Origin: Jonesia quinghaiensis DSM 15701
Lineage (GTDB): Bacteria; Actinomycetota; Actinomycetes; Actinomycetales; Cellulomonadaceae
Reading direction: 5' to 3'
Length of the DNA: 64,000 bases
NCBI RefSeq assembly: GCF_000423205.1
Contig: NZ_KE383990.1
Coordinates: 249,230 to 313,229 of the forward strand
Every line of letters begins with the position of its first letter. Positions within the stretch are counted from its first letter, which is position 1. The translations under genes and the position numbers were made by a program. Positions 17,667 to 28,082 of this stretch are shown piece after piece. The notes under the pieces were generated by a model. It was given only the letters and a program-made list of their open reading frames with translations. It was not told where the DNA came from and made no database searches.

Positions 17667-19040
17667 TTACGTCTCAGTGCTGGTGACCTGCGGGGTGAGG
17701 TCGCACGCTGGTGGTAGCCAGGTCTCAGGGAGGGCGTTGTGTTGCTCCCCGGTGCGAATATCTTTGACCTGGTGTGGGTGGTCTTCACCGTCAGTAGTGG
17801 ATGCGGGGAACCAGACGAAAGGAATTCCTCGTTTGTCTGCGAACTTGATTTGTTTCCCATATTTTGCGGCCGTTGGTGACACGTCAGTTGAGACACCGCG
17901 CGAACGTAGGGCTTGGGCGATTGCGTCTGACTGGTGCCTGGTTGCTTCGTCGGTGACGGCAACAAGAACTGCGGTGGGCACTGACCGGCTGGCAGTAACT
18001 AGTTGTTTGCTGATGAGTCGCGACACGAGCCGGGACACTCCAATGGACAGTCCGACACCTGGGTAGGTGTTTTTTCCATCTGAGGCTAGGGTGTCGTAGC
18101 GCCCGCCCGAGCAGATGGATCCGAGGTCTTCGTGTCCGATGAGAACTGATTCGTAGACTGATCCGGTGTAGTAGTCCAAGCCGCGAGCGATTTTGAGGTT
18201 CGCTTCAATGACTCCGGGCGCACGCTGTGCTGCTGCTTCGAGGAGGGTGGACAGTTCAGTGATTCCCTGGGTGAAGAGGTCGTTGTCTACACCTGCGCGT
18301 TGTGCAAGTGCTCTGGCGTCGTTAATGACGCTCTGGTCGCTACCGTGCAAAGCTGCCAGGTCAAGGCAAAGTTGGGCTTGTTCGGTGGTAGCGCCTGCTT
18401 CGTTAACAATGAGGGCTGCGACACGCTGGGCGCCGATCTTATCGATTTTATCGATATTGCGCAGCACCGCATCAATATCGGTCAGCCCGATACCTCGGTA
18501 GAAGCCTTCAGCGACTCGGCGGTTGTTGACGAGGATTTTGAATGCCGGAACGCCGAGGGGTTGCAGTGAGTTGAGAGCCTGCGCCATGACTAGGGGCAGA
18601 TCAACTTCGTAGTGGTACGGGAGCTCTCCTGCACCAACAACGTCGATGTCTGCTTGGTAAAATTCACGGAAGCGGCCCTCTTGTGGGCGTTCACCGCGCC
18701 ATACTTTTTGGATTTGGTACCGCTTAAAGGGGAAGTCGAGTTTCCCTGCGTTTTCGATGACGTATCGCGCGAATGGCACCGTCAAATCGAAGTGTAGCCC
18801 CAGTGAGCGGTCGCTGTGGGAGTCCTCGTCGCCCGCCTGTAGGCGCGAAAGGACGTACACCTCTTTTGAGGTCTCACCTTTGCGTAATAGTTGGTCAAGT
18901 GGCTCAACAGCGCGTGTTTCGATGCCAGCGAATCCGTTGAGTTCAAACGTCTTTTGGATTCGGGAAAGAATTTCTTGCTCAACAATGCGCTGCTGTGGGA
19001 GCCATTCGGGGAAACCGGAGAGTGGAGTTGGGCGTGCCAT
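17667..19040 (-). CDS. hisS: Histidine--tRNA ligase
   Basis: 457 residues from the ATG at 19040 ([19 protein letters not shown]); ten further codons upstream are open but unlike HisRS. Class II motif 1 ([20 protein letters not shown]), motif 2 ([19 protein letters not shown]), the histidine-specific [12 protein letters not shown], and motif 3 ([16 protein letters not shown]) are present, followed by the C-terminal anticodon-binding domain with [13 protein letters not shown]. It is the first gene of a likely hisS-aspS unit. Confidence 0.97.
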   Translation of the reverse strand: MARPTPLSGFPEWLPQQRIVEQEILSRIQKTFELNGFAGIETRAVEPLDQLLRKGETSKEVYVLSRLQAGDEDSHSDRSLGLHFDLTVPFARYVIENAGKLDFPFKRYQIQKVWRGERPQEGRFREFYQADIDVVGAGELPYHYEVDLPLVMAQALNSLQPLGVPAFKILVNNRRVAEGFYRGIGLTDIDAVLRNIDKIDKIGAQRVAALIVNEAGATTEQAQLCLDLAALHGSDQSVINDARALAQRAGVDNDLFTQGITELSTLLEAAAQRAPGVIEANLKIARGLDYYTGSVYESVLIGHEDLGSICSGGRYDTLASDGKNTYPGVGLSIGVSRLVSRLISKQLVTASRSVPTAVLVAVTDEATRHQSDAIAQALRSRGVSTDVSPTAAKYGKQIKFADKRGIPFVWFPASTTDGEDHPHQVKDIRTGEQHNALPETWLPPACDLTPQVTSTET

Positions 19041-19263
19041 AACTCCATATCTTCCCACGTCTGGAAGCAAGAGTGAGAATAGTTGGCGACCAACAACTCA
19101 TCTCGTGACACACCACACAAGATGAGGTGCAGGAGTCCTTCTGCGTAAGATATTCAGAACTGAATACCACATTTTTGCTGTCTGGTCCCTAAACTGGGTA
19201 GTGGCGCCCACGCGCCATCACGTCAGGTCACCACAGGCGACGCAGCCAGGGGACAGTCGCTGA

Positions 19264-19283
19264 CGAGAAGATCTCTCTTCTCG
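19264..19283 (+). promoter_or_regulatory. Hairpin in the leader of the DUF349 gene
   Basis: CGAGAAGA and TCTTCTCG pair around TCTC, ending 24 bases before the DUF349 start and upstream of its AAGGAG. The rest of 19041-19263, between divergent hisS and this stem, is AT-richer near 19140-19195 and should hold both promoters, but I cannot place -35/-10 pairs with confidence. Confidence 0.35.
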
Positions 19284-19307
19284 CCACTACGCACAAGGAG
19301 CAAGCCG

Positions 19308-20762
19308 ATGAGCGAAAACACCGAACAACAATCTCAGACGACAGCCGAGTCTCGTGAGGTGACGGCTCCCGCGACACCCACTGTGGGCGGTGCTCGCCCC
19401 TCCCCTAGCGCCATCAAGCCCAGCGCCATCAAAAAGCCAGCACCTTCAGAGCAAGGCGCTACAAGCCAACCAGTGACCCCAGTTTCAGTGGATGAAACTC
19501 GACGCATCGCTGAGGCATCAACATTCGGATCCGTCGACGAAGACGGCACCGTGCATGTTCGCGATGGCGAAGAAACCCGAACAGTAGGGCAAATCCCTGA
19601 TTCAACTCCCGATGAGGCGCTAGCTTTCTACGCCCGCCGGTACCTTGATCTCGACGCCAAAGTCACCTTGTTCGAGGTGCGTTTAACGACTACTGATCTG
19701 AGCGTCAAAGAAATCGACTCCACCCTTGCGAAACTGAATGAGGAAACCGCCTCACCATCAGCTGTGGGCGACCTGCCTTCGCTTCGCGCCAGGGTTGAAG
19801 CATTGTCCCAGGTGGCAGCAAAGCGCCGAGAAGAGCTTGAAGTGCAGCGTGCAGCTGCAAAGCAGGTTGCTTTCGCCAAGCGCACAGAAATCGTTGAGCG
19901 GGCAGAAAAGATCGCTGGCACGGACCCCTCGAAAATTCAGTGGCGCCCTGCAGGCGAAGAACTCCGCGCATTGCTGGAGCAATGGAAGGAAGCTCAGCGC
20001 AGCGGTCCTCGTCTCGATAAGGCAGCTGAAGACAGCCTGTGGAAGCGTTTCTCCCACGCACGCACAACATTTGACCGCGAACGCCGCCACTTCTTCTCTG
20101 AACTAGAAAAACAAAATGCCTCAGCAAAAGAGGTGAAATCTTCGCTGGTGGAGCAGGCTGAGAAACTCTCAACATCCACTGAATGGAACGAAACAGCTGC
20201 TGCTTACCGCGAGCTGATGAACCAGTGGAAAGCGGCTGGTCGTGCAAGCCGCAAGGATGACGACGCGTTGTGGGCCCGTTTCCGCGGAGCGCAGGATGCT
20301 TTCTTTGCTCGCCGTGAAGAAGCCAACGCAGCCATTAACGCTGAGTTCGAAGCTAACCTTGTTGTCAAAGAAGCACTCCTTGTCCGGGCCGAAGCGTTAG
20401 TGCCAGTGAAGGATCTATCACACGCCAAAACCGAGCTGCGCAGCATCCAAGATGCCTGGGAAACTGCCGGCAAGGTCCCACGCAACGACATCCAACGCGT
20501 TGAAGGGCGACTGCGAGCTGTCGAGCGGGCCATCAAAGACGCTGAGCAGTCACAGTGGGACCGCACGAACCCTGAGACCCGTGCACGAGCAGAAGGAGCG
20601 CTTGCTCAGCTAGAACAAGGCATCGAGCAACTCGAAGCGGACCTCGCAGCAGCACAAGCAGCAGGCAAAGAGAAGAAGGTCAAAGAATTGACCTCAGCAC
20701 TTGAAGCGCGCCGCAGTTGGCTGGAGCAAATCAAGAAAGCTGCCGACGAATCACGTGGGTAA
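19308..20762 (+). CDS. DUF349 domain-containing protein
   Basis: 484 residues, ATG with AAGGAGC 8 bases upstream. The first 60 residues are low-complexity (Ala/Pro/Thr/Ser, with a small repeat SAIKPSAIKKPAP). The rest is highly charged and helical, with about three DUF349 units of about 70 residues marked by the spaced Trp pattern: ELRALLEQWKEAQRSG / WKRFSHARTTFDRERR, YRELMNQWKAAGRAS / LWARFRGAQDAFFARR, and ELRSIQDAWETAGKVPR. It ends in a coiled coil (LEQGIEQLEADLAAAQAAGK). Such proteins lie next to relA or hisS in many actinobacteria; the function is unknown to me. Confidence 0.85.
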   Translation: MSENTEQQSQTTAESREVTAPATPTVGGARPSPSAIKPSAIKKPAPSEQGATSQPVTPVSVDETRRIAEASTFGSVDEDGTVHVRDGEETRTVGQIPDSTPDEALAFYARRYLDLDAKVTLFEVRLTTTDLSVKEIDSTLAKLNEETASPSAVGDLPSLRARVEALSQVAAKRREELEVQRAAAKQVAFAKRTEIVERAEKIAGTDPSKIQWRPAGEELRALLEQWKEAQRSGPRLDKAAEDSLWKRFSHARTTFDRERRHFFSELEKQNASAKEVKSSLVEQAEKLSTSTEWNETAAAYRELMNQWKAAGRASRKDDDALWARFRGAQDAFFARREEANAAINAEFEANLVVKEALLVRAEALVPVKDLSHAKTELRSIQDAWETAGKVPRNDIQRVEGRLRAVERAIKDAEQSQWDRTNPETRARAEGALAQLEQGIEQLEADLAAAQAAGKEKKVKELTSALEARRSWLEQIKKAADESRG

Positions 20763-20784
20763 CCTTTTCTAGCAACACATTGCC

Positions 20785-20820
20785 TATGGCCTGCACCCTA
20801 TCCACAGGGTGCAGGCCATA
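20785..20820 (+). terminator. Hairpin after the DUF349 gene
   Basis: A perfect 15-bp stem (TATGGCCTGCACCCT with its complement) and a 6-base loop begin 22 bases after the DUF349 stop. No T run follows, so strength as an intrinsic terminator is uncertain. Confidence 0.65.
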
Positions 20821-20858
20821 CGTGTAACCCAAGAAGGTCCCTGTGGCACACTGACGCC

Positions 20859-21563
20859 ATGACATTGACAGTAACCGCCACGCTGCCGCCACTTCCTGCA
20901 CCGCCAGCTCTCAAACCACTCCCCGAAGGTCGCCCCACACCACGGATGAGCTACCGAGAACTGCGCGCACTCCTGCCAGAGCTTGATGCCCCCGGCACAT
21001 TCTCAGCCACCGCGTTTCGTCACTCGTCAGCGCTCATTTTCACCCCAGAGAGCGTTGGGGGTGAACTAGCATGGCAAGACTTTATACGCGAAGGTTGGCT
21101 CAGTTGTGTCACCGAAGGCTACGCCATCCCCAGCAAAATGATTGAGTCCCCTGGCACGAGGGCTCGAATTGCCCGCATACACCTGCAGGTATCAGTCCAT
21201 GAAGTTGTCGCCATGGAAAGCGCAAGCTGGGTGCACTGTGGGGGCCCAATGCCTGCGCACGGAACCATCATCTACCGAACGTTCGATCCCACTCCGCGGC
21301 GGCGCACGGGCGTGACCCGCAAACGAACATCACTGCGCGGCACAGATACCGTGAATGTCGCCGGAGTCCAGGTCACCAGCGTAGAACGGACCCTGTACGA
21401 CCTCGCACATGGTCACCAACCAGATGCGTTTTTTCACATGGTCCAAACGCTCGACATCGACTCGGCGACACTCACGTCACTCATTACTCGCATCAAAGGG
21501 ACATACAAGCACTTCAACAGCGCAGTGGCACTACGCCGCGTCAGAGAACTTATGCACCCTTGA
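20859..21563 (+). CDS. AbiEi antitoxin-like protein
   Basis: 234 residues. The Pro-rich first 30 residues are followed by an N-terminal part that may form a winged helix ([20 protein letters not shown]) and a C-terminal region with the pattern seen in AbiEi-type antitoxin/transcriptional regulators: [19 protein letters not shown], then [20 protein letters not shown], where VTS.ERT..DLA is the most recognisable piece. Type IV AbiEi antitoxins pair with an AbiEii nucleotidyltransferase; none is adjacent. Its last 14 bases overlap the 3' end of relA on the other strand. Family call moderate, function open. Confidence 0.55.
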   Translation: MTLTVTATLPPLPAPPALKPLPEGRPTPRMSYRELRALLPELDAPGTFSATAFRHSSALIFTPESVGGELAWQDFIREGWLSCVTEGYAIPSKMIESPGTRARIARIHLQVSVHEVVAMESASWVHCGGPMPAHGTIIYRTFDPTPRRRTGVTRKRTSLRGTDTVNVAGVQVTSVERTLYDLAHGHQPDAFFHMVQTLDIDSATLTSLITRIKGTYKHFNSAVALRRVRELMHP

Positions 21564-23961
21564 TTCGGTAGACATCAAACACACCATCAATGCGCCGTAC
21601 CGCGTTCAGTACCGTTTGCAAGTGCGCCGGCTCCGCCATTTCAAACGTGAATTTTGAAATCGCAACACGATCCGTGGACGTTGACACTGCAGCTGAAAGA
21701 ATATTGACGTGGGAATCAGAAAGGATCCGCGTCACGTCAGACAACAGGCGAGGACGGTCAAGGGCTTCGACTTGGATTTGCACCAAGAACATAGCACTTG
21801 ACCCGGTAGTCCACTCCACATCGACAATGCGTTCAGGCTGCAATTTCAGCTGTTCGACGTTGTGACAATCCATTTGGTGAACTGATACACCCTGACCGCG
21901 CGTCACGAACCCAATGATGTCGTCACCAGGCACGGGGGTACAGCACTTTGCAAGTTTGACCCAAATATCATCAGCGCCTTTAACCCGGACGCCGGGGTCT
22001 CCCCCACGCTTCTGCCTGGACACACGTGACGGGCGTGCCACCTCAGCGAGGTCTTCCTCATTCGCTTGGGAACCACCCATGGATTGCACAAGTTTCTGCA
22101 CCACATTCGCGGCAGAAATCTGGCCTTCACCCACTGCTGCATAGAGCGCTGAAACATCGGGATAGCGCATATCGTTGGCAGTGGCGAGCACCGCTTCATG
22201 AGACAGCAAACGTTGGAACGGAAGGTTTTGCTTGCGCAACGCCTTAGCGATTTGATCTTTGCCATGCTCAATCGCCTCATCACGGCGTTCCTTTTGGAAC
22301 CACTGCCGGATCTTGTTCCGCGCACGAGCACTCTTGACAAAAGCAAGCCAATCTTGCGAAGGACCAGCCGTTTGCGCCTTTGACGTAAGGATGTCAACCG
22401 TGTCACCGGTCTCAAGTGCAGAATCTAACGGAACAAGACGCCCATTGACGCGCGCGCCCATCGTGCGGTGACCCACTTCGGTGTGCACCGTGTAAGCAAA
22501 ATCGACGGGAGTCGCACCATGGGGAAGCGCAATGACGTCACCCTTAGGAGTGAAGACATACGCTTCACGAGACCCAATCTCAAAACGTAGTGAATCCAAG
22601 AATTCTGACGGATCAGCTGTTTCACGCTGCCAATCAACAAGCTGCCGGAGCCACTGCATGTCTGTTGAGCCTTCACCCCCGCTAGGAGCTTTGGCACCTT
22701 CTTTGTACTTCCAGTGTGCAGCGACACCATACTCTGCACGACGGTGCATGTCATGCGTACGAATCTGGATTTCAACGGGTTTACCGCCGGGCCCAATAAC
22801 AGTCGTGTGGAGGGACTGGTACATATTGAACTTTGGCATCGCGATGTAGTCTTTAAATCGCCCAGGAACAGGGTTCCACCTGGCATGAAGTGCGCCCAGT
22901 GCCGCGTAACAATCGCGCACAGTATCGACAAGCACTCTGGTTCCCACCAGATCATAGATGTCCTGGAAGTCATGGCCCCGGACAATCATTTTCTGGTAGA
23001 TCGAGTAGTAGTGCTTAGGGCGGCCTGTGACCGTTGCTTTGATGCGAGCAGTACGCAAATCAGAAATGATTTGGTCACGAACTGTACTTAAGTACTCTTC
23101 GCGGGCCGGCGCCCGCTCTGCAACAAGGTGAACGATCTCCTCATACACCTTGGGGTACAACGTTTGGAACGACAGGTCTTCCAGTTCCCACTTAATGGTG
23201 TTCATACCCAGGCGGTGAGCAAGCGGGGCATAAATCTCGAGTGTTTCCCGAGCTTTCTTCGCTGCAGACTGAGAAGGGACAAACTTCCAGGTACGCGCGT
23301 TGTGAAGACGGTCAGCGAGTTTAATCATCAAAACCCGAATGTCCTTGGCCATAGCGACAACCATTTTGCGGACAGTCTCAGCTTGCGCTGCCTCCCCGTA
23401 CTGAACCTTGTCGAGTTTTGTGACGCCGTCAACAAGAAGAGCTATCTCTTCACCGAATTCCTTGGTCAGTTGAGCAAGGGAGTACGGTGTGTCTTCCACA
23501 GTGTCGTGCAAAAGAGCCGCAGCCAATGTGGACGGAGTCATCCCCAATTCCGCGAGAATCGTGGCAACCGCAACGGGGTGGGTGATGTAAGGATCTCCGC
23601 TTTTACGCAGTTGACCGCGGTGCGCTTTCTCAGCAGTCACGTAAGCCCGCTCAATGAGCGAGACATCTGCTTTCGGGTGATTGTTGCGCAACGCCCTCAT
23701 CAACGGTTCAAGCGTCGGGGTACCGACCGCATGACGAGCGCCAAACCGCCCGAAGCGTGAGCGCACCCGCCCAGCAGTGGAGATAGGCGCAACATCGATG
23801 TCAGGATCCGCAGCAGATGCAACGGACTTAATATCACTTGGCTTAGCGGTGGCTGGCTTCGCTGAGGACAGCATCCGCTCTCCTGCTTGCCCCGCTGCGA
23901 TGCTTCCCTCAAGGTCGTCACCGCGTGAGGCCACCTGCGTGTGTGGACTGTCTGCAGACAT
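21550..23961 (-). CDS. relA: Bifunctional (p)ppGpp synthetase/hydrolase Rel
   Basis: 803 residues; ATG with a full AAGGAGG 5 bases upstream. A variable N-terminus of about 90 residues is followed by the HD hydrolase ([29 protein letters not shown]), the synthetase ([20 protein letters not shown]), the TGS domain ([20 protein letters not shown]), a zinc-finger/helical region ([20 protein letters not shown]) and a C-terminal ACT domain ([20 protein letters not shown]). The RFKD motif rather than EFDD, with an intact HD site, marks a two-way enzyme that makes and destroys (p)ppGpp in the stringent response. It lies downstream of apt with an 81-base gap. Confidence 0.97.
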   Translation of the reverse strand: MSADSPHTQVASRGDDLEGSIAAGQAGERMLSSAKPATAKPSDIKSVASAADPDIDVAPISTAGRVRSRFGRFGARHAVGTPTLEPLMRALRNNHPKADVSLIERAYVTAEKAHRGQLRKSGDPYITHPVAVATILAELGMTPSTLAAALLHDTVEDTPYSLAQLTKEFGEEIALLVDGVTKLDKVQYGEAAQAETVRKMVVAMAKDIRVLMIKLADRLHNARTWKFVPSQSAAKKARETLEIYAPLAHRLGMNTIKWELEDLSFQTLYPKVYEEIVHLVAERAPAREEYLSTVRDQIISDLRTARIKATVTGRPKHYYSIYQKMIVRGHDFQDIYDLVGTRVLVDTVRDCYAALGALHARWNPVPGRFKDYIAMPKFNMYQSLHTTVIGPGGKPVEIQIRTHDMHRRAEYGVAAHWKYKEGAKAPSGGEGSTDMQWLRQLVDWQRETADPSEFLDSLRFEIGSREAYVFTPKGDVIALPHGATPVDFAYTVHTEVGHRTMGARVNGRLVPLDSALETGDTVDILTSKAQTAGPSQDWLAFVKSARARNKIRQWFQKERRDEAIEHGKDQIAKALRKQNLPFQRLLSHEAVLATANDMRYPDVSALYAAVGEGQISAANVVQKLVQSMGGSQANEEDLAEVARPSRVSRQKRGGDPGVRVKGADDIWVKLAKCCTPVPGDDIIGFVTRGQGVSVHQMDCHNVEQLKLQPERIVDVEWTTGSSAMFLVQIQVEALDRPRLLSDVTRILSDSHVNILSAAVSTSTDRVAISKFTFEMAEPAHLQTVLNAVRRIDGVFDVYRIKGA

Positions 23962-24042
23962 GAGGCCTCCTTGGACGTCGTCGGGCCAGAAAAACTTGGC
24001 CAGGCCCCGAACTTACGAGGCCCCTGTCAGTTCATTGTAGAA

Positions 24043-24576
24043 CTACAGGTCAAACAACGCCGCGACAGGTTTACTTCCCAACAGGTCACGCCCTCCAAGT
24101 CCACTTAACTCCATCAGGAACAACGCTTGAATCACATGTGCCCCACACTGCTCGATGAGTGCCACGCCTGCCGCAGCTGTTCCACCTGTAGCAAGGACAT
24201 CGTCAAGCAGAACAACCTGAGCGCCATCAGGCAATGTTTCATCGCGAAGTTCGATCGTTGCCTGGCCATACTCAAGGTCGTAGGTGTAACTACGAACCGG
24301 TGGCGGTAGTTTGCCCGCCTTACGCACAGGCACAAAACCAATGCCCATGTGGTGTGCGAGTGCGGCTCCAAAGATGAAGCCTCGGGCTTCCATTCCAGCG
24401 ATGAGATCAGTGTTACTAGGAACTAGTTCAGCCAGCGCGTGAACTGCTGTGGTGAAAGCTGCTGGTTCAGCAAGCAGAGGGGTGATGTCGCGAAAGACGA
24501 TTCCTGGACTTGGGTAGTCAGGTAGATCGCGAATATACGACCGTAGGTCGACAGGTGTAATGCTATGTACAGACAT
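24043..24576 (-). CDS. apt: Adenine phosphoribosyltransferase
   Basis: 177 residues; salvages adenine to AMP with PRPP. Diagnostic stretches are IRDLPDYPSPGIVFRDITPL, LIAGMEARGFIFGAALAHH, FVPVRKAGKLP and the PRPP loop VVLLDDVLATGGTAAAG. The start is 2 bases after the secF stop, so apt belongs to the yajC-secD-secF-apt-relA unit. Actinobacterial apt genes usually sit between secF and relA, as here. Confidence 0.96.
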   Translation of the reverse strand: MSVHSITPVDLRSYIRDLPDYPSPGIVFRDITPLLAEPAAFTTAVHALAELVPSNTDLIAGMEARGFIFGAALAHHMGIGFVPVRKAGKLPPPVRSYTYDLEYGQATIELRDETLPDGAQVVLLDDVLATGGTAAAGVALIEQCGAHVIQALFLMELSGLGGRDLLGSKPVAALFDL

Positions 24577-24578
24577 CT

Positions 24579-25679
24579 CTACTTCTTCTTTCGTCGCGGC
24601 TGAGCGCGGTTTGCAAGCCGGACGCCAGGAACAATATCGCGGTCATCGCCACCAGCTGTCAGTGATGCACCGATAGCTTGGCTTGGGTCTTCTCCACGGT
24701 CGCGCGCATCACGAGCTGCAAATACTTGCGCGGTGTGCTCGCTGATTGCTTTCTCGCGGCTCCGTAGCGCTACTTCAAGTGGTGTTGCCAAGAAGATCGA
24801 AGAATATGCACCAACACCCATTCCCACAAACAGTGCGAGAGAAATGTCGCGCAGCGTCCCAGCTCCGAGCAGGAACGCGCCAATGAAGAGGATAGCCCCA
24901 ACCGGAAGCAGCGCAACTACTGAAGTGTTGATCGAACGCACCATCGTCTGGTTGACAGCAAGATTTGAGCGTTCAGCGTAAGTGTGCCGGTACTGCTCTG
25001 TGATGCCTTCAGTGTTTTCGCGCACCTTATCGAACACAACAACCGTGTCATAGATGGAATATGCCAAGATTGTCAGCAACCCGATGATGCTTGCTGGCGT
25101 CACCTCCCAGCCAATTATCGCGTAAACCCCCAAGGTGATAATGAGGTCGTGGAAGAGCGCTAGGATCGCTGCTGCTGCCATACGCCACGCACGGAAGTAC
25201 AAAGACATCACAAGCATGACAAGAGCCAGGAACACGAAGATACCCGTAAAAGCCTTCGCTGAAACGTCTTGCCCCCACGTAGGTCCCACAAATGAGCTCG
25301 CAACGTCATCAGACGTAACACCGTAAGCCTGCGCAAGAGCAGTGCGTACTTCCTGCACTTCAAGGTCAGTCAACGTGTTGGTCTGAACCCGCAGAGCGCT
25401 CGTCCCAAGAGTCGACACCCGGGCAACTTCACTCGGGTCAACTGAGGCAACCGCATCAATCGCTGGGCCCTGATCGCTGGTCTGAGCGTTTGAGATGGTG
25501 AACTGCGAACCACCACGGAACTCAATACCAAGGTTCAAGCCTTTAATGCCCAGGATCGCAAGGCAAGCAAGAAGAGTTACGGCCGCAGCAATGAAGAAGT
25601 ACTTACGGTGGCCAACGATGTCGTAGGACCGTTTGCCTGTGTAGAGGTCGTTGCCCCACTTAGAGAACCCAGATGCCAT
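24579..25679 (-). CDS. secF: Protein translocase subunit SecF
   Basis: 366 residues. The first membrane segment follows YFFIAAAVTLLACLAILG; the periplasmic-type P1 head has LGIEFRGGSQFTISN, and the membrane half carries the SecD/SecF export motifs (FHDLIITLGVYAIIGWEVTP, YDTVVVFDKVRENTEG, RSINTSVVALLPVGAILF). A charged C-terminal tail ends RAQPRRKKK. With SecD it uses the proton gradient to pull proteins out of SecYEG. It starts 3 bases after secD. Confidence 0.96.
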   Translation of the reverse strand: MASGFSKWGNDLYTGKRSYDIVGHRKYFFIAAAVTLLACLAILGIKGLNLGIEFRGGSQFTISNAQTSDQGPAIDAVASVDPSEVARVSTLGTSALRVQTNTLTDLEVQEVRTALAQAYGVTSDDVASSFVGPTWGQDVSAKAFTGIFVFLALVMLVMSLYFRAWRMAAAAILALFHDLIITLGVYAIIGWEVTPASIIGLLTILAYSIYDTVVVFDKVRENTEGITEQYRHTYAERSNLAVNQTMVRSINTSVVALLPVGAILFIGAFLLGAGTLRDISLALFVGMGVGAYSSIFLATPLEVALRSREKAISEHTAQVFAARDARDRGEDPSQAIGASLTAGGDDRDIVPGVRLANRAQPRRKKK

Positions 25680-25682
25680 GGT

Positions 25683-27557
25683 TCACTCACCGTCCTTGAT
25701 GTGGGTGGTCTGCGCTGAGCCGCCCAATTCTTCGTGTTGTTGGCGTTCTCGTGCAGCCTTACGCTGAGCGATTGTCATGCGGGTACCGTCTTCGTTCAAC
25801 CATGACCCGTGATCAGGTTGGCTCACTCGGCCTCGGCCCACGTAACGTACACGATCCACACCGAGACTTTCTGGGCTGAACCCGGACAACTTGTGTCCGT
25901 CTCGGAAGAACGGCAGTTTGGACAGTACCTTCAAGAGTGGGTGGGTGAAGAAGAACACCACGATGAGGTCGATCAGTGTTGTTAGTCCGAGTGTGAACGC
26001 GAAGCCACGTACCCCGCCCACTGCGAGGAAGTACAACACGATAGCTGCAATGAAGTTAATGGCATCTGACGCAAGAATGGTGCGCTTTGCTCGATCCCAC
26101 CCGACATCGATAGCGCCACTGAGTGTTCGGCCTTCACGTAATTCATCACGGATACGCTCGAAGAGCACGATGAAGGAGTCAGCTGTAATACCGATCGCCA
26201 CGATGATTCCCGCCACACCAGCGAGTGACAATCGATACCCCTGAACCCAGGAAAGAATCGCCAGGGAAAGGTAGGTCAGCACCGCCGCTACAACGAGTGA
26301 TGAAATAGTGATCAAACCAAGAACGCGGTATTGAACCAAGGAGTACACTGCAACGAGCGCAAGACCGATAAGACCAGCGAGAATACCTTTTTGGAGTTGC
26401 TCAGAGCCCAGGGTCGCGGAAATTGTTTCTTCGCTCTGAACCTCAAAAGTTAATGGCAGCGCACCGAAACTGAGTTGATTTGCCAACTTGTTAGCGGACT
26501 CATTGGTGAAGGTTCCCTCGATCGAGGCCTGACCGTCATAGAAAGGTTGAGTAACACTAGGAGCAGAGATGACGAGGTTATCTAGGGCCATCGCAAACAT
26601 GTTTGGTGCAGAACTCGTGGGGTCATAAATCCACTGCTCGTACTCAGGGAGATCCGCTAACCGGGAACTGACGGTTTCAAACTCCTTGGTGCCAGCAGAG
26701 TTAAACGAGATGTTCACGATCCACTCATTGGTTGTTGCACCCGTTTGAGTGGTCTTCAGACCAGAAGTAGCGGTAGCGATGTTGTTACCGCTGATCTCCA
26801 TTGGACCAAGGATGTACTTTGTGCTGCCGTCTTCTGAGCAGGTGACCAAGACACCATCCGGGTCAGCTACTCCTCCGCCGCCAATGAGGCTCTCTGGCGA
26901 TGTGCAGTCCAAAGCGTAAAATTCGTCAACAACTTCTTGCGTAATCTGTACTAGATCACTGGGGTTTGCTGGCTGTGCGGCAGACTCATCATCAGCCACA
27001 AGTGCATCAAGTGGCCCTTCAACGACCAACTCCGCATCGTCGCTGTCAGGAGTCTGGACCCCGTCAGCAGAGTCTGACTCTGCAGATTCGCTGTCGTCAC
27101 CTTCAGGAACTTCCGCTTCACCATCAACAGCCGCGTCGTCCAAGACAATGGGCCCGGGATCACCGAAATACAAAACAGGTCGAAACTGCATCTGCGCTGA
27201 TTCACGTACAAGCGCAAGGGTTTCTTCGCTTGGGCTACCTGGGAGTGCAACAACAATGTTGCGGCCCCCTTGGCTCGTGATCTCTGCTTCAGCGACACCT
27301 GAGGAGTCCACACGCTGTCGAATGATGGAGATAGCTTGGTTGATGTCTTGCGCTGACACCGGCTCATCATTCGCTGTTACTGCTTGCAGAATGATCTGTG
27401 TGCCACCCTCGAGGTCAAGGGCTAACTTCGGTGTCCACGAGGCATCATCAGAGGACCTCACGCCGGTGAATAGAATCCCTGCCCCGACGGTGATCACCAG
27501 CAAAAGGGTGATCAACGGCCGCCATGGACGGCTAGCGTCGCTGTTGGTACTGGCCAA
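25683..27557 (-). CDS. secD: Protein translocase subunit SecD
   Basis: 624 residues from a TTG start with only a weak AGAAGAG upstream; no better start exists before the first membrane segment (PLITLLLVITVGAGILFTGV). LALDLEGGTQIILQA is the SecD signature. Between residues about 135 and 200 there is a long acidic insertion (VDGEAEVPEGDDSESAESDS onward), a common actinobacterial embellishment. The P1 head then resumes, and the six-helix membrane domain holds ALVAVYSLVQYRVLGLITI, AIGITADSFIVLFERIRDEL and the C-terminal FFFTHPLLKVLSKLPFF. Works with SecF and YajC. Confidence 0.96.
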   Translation of the reverse strand: MASTNSDASRPWRPLITLLLVITVGAGILFTGVRSSDDASWTPKLALDLEGGTQIILQAVTANDEPVSAQDINQAISIIRQRVDSSGVAEAEITSQGGRNIVVALPGSPSEETLALVRESAQMQFRPVLYFGDPGPIVLDDAAVDGEAEVPEGDDSESAESDSADGVQTPDSDDAELVVEGPLDALVADDESAAQPANPSDLVQITQEVVDEFYALDCTSPESLIGGGGVADPDGVLVTCSEDGSTKYILGPMEISGNNIATATSGLKTTQTGATTNEWIVNISFNSAGTKEFETVSSRLADLPEYEQWIYDPTSSAPNMFAMALDNLVISAPSVTQPFYDGQASIEGTFTNESANKLANQLSFGALPLTFEVQSEETISATLGSEQLQKGILAGLIGLALVAVYSLVQYRVLGLITISSLVVAAVLTYLSLAILSWVQGYRLSLAGVAGIIVAIGITADSFIVLFERIRDELREGRTLSGAIDVGWDRAKRTILASDAINFIAAIVLYFLAVGGVRGFAFTLGLTTLIDLIVVFFFTHPLLKVLSKLPFFRDGHKLSGFSPESLGVDRVRYVGRGRVSQPDHGSWLNEDGTRMTIAQRKAARERQQHEELGGSAQTTHIKDGE

Positions 27558-27616
27558 CTGTCAAACTCTTCTCATAACATGCGCCGAGGCGCTAACAACG
27601 TGTGGTGGTACAGGTA

Positions 27617-27988
27617 CTACTTTGTGGTGTCGTCATCCCGACGTTCGTCCTGCGGGCGGGTAATGAGACCAGATACATCGTCTGGAACAACAAAACCGGA
27701 AGAAGTCTCTTCAGTGGCAGGCTCTTGTGCAACGGCTTCAACTGACTCATATGGCTTGGCAACAGCTGCGCGAACCCAAGATGTGTGCGCACCAGGCGAT
27801 GACTCAAGGGTCACCAGATCTCCGTCAATCGATACGACAACGCCGACATAGCCTGAGGCTGTCATGACACGCATACCTGGCTCCATTGAGTCACGGAAAG
27901 CGATCATCTCTTTCTGGCGTTTGCGGGTTCCGCGAGTCATGAAGAACATGAGCGCGATCATCGCAGCGAACAGAATCAGGTATTCCAT
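27617..27988 (-). CDS. yajC: Preprotein translocase subunit YajC
   Basis: 123 residues, ATG with AAGGTG upstream. One N-terminal membrane segment (MEYLILFAAMIALMFFM) is followed by RGTRKRQKEMIAFRDSMEPG and the small barrel (MRVMTASGYVGVVVSIDGDL), the YajC signature. The C-terminal 45 residues are acidic and likely disordered. It heads the yajC-secD-secF unit, 94 bases downstream of ruvB. Confidence 0.94.
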   Translation of the reverse strand: MEYLILFAAMIALMFFMTRGTRKRQKEMIAFRDSMEPGMRVMTASGYVGVVVSIDGDLVTLESSPGAHTSWVRAAVAKPYESVEAVAQEPATEETSSGFVVPDDVSGLITRPQDERRDDDTTK

Positions 27989-28082
27989 CGTTACACCTTT
28001 TCATGTGGTTGAGTACCAAAGGGAGTCTAGGCGTTCACACGCCCTTTTACCTAACGGCGGGGCAGGGAGAAAAGTGCCCACT

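Noticed and set aside
20859-21563. Complete AbiE abortive infection system
   Set aside because: No nucleotidyltransferase toxin gene is found on either side.
23128-23760. Open frame of 210 codons on the plus strand
   Set aside because: It lies wholly opposite relA, whose domains are unmistakable, and encodes no recognisable motif.
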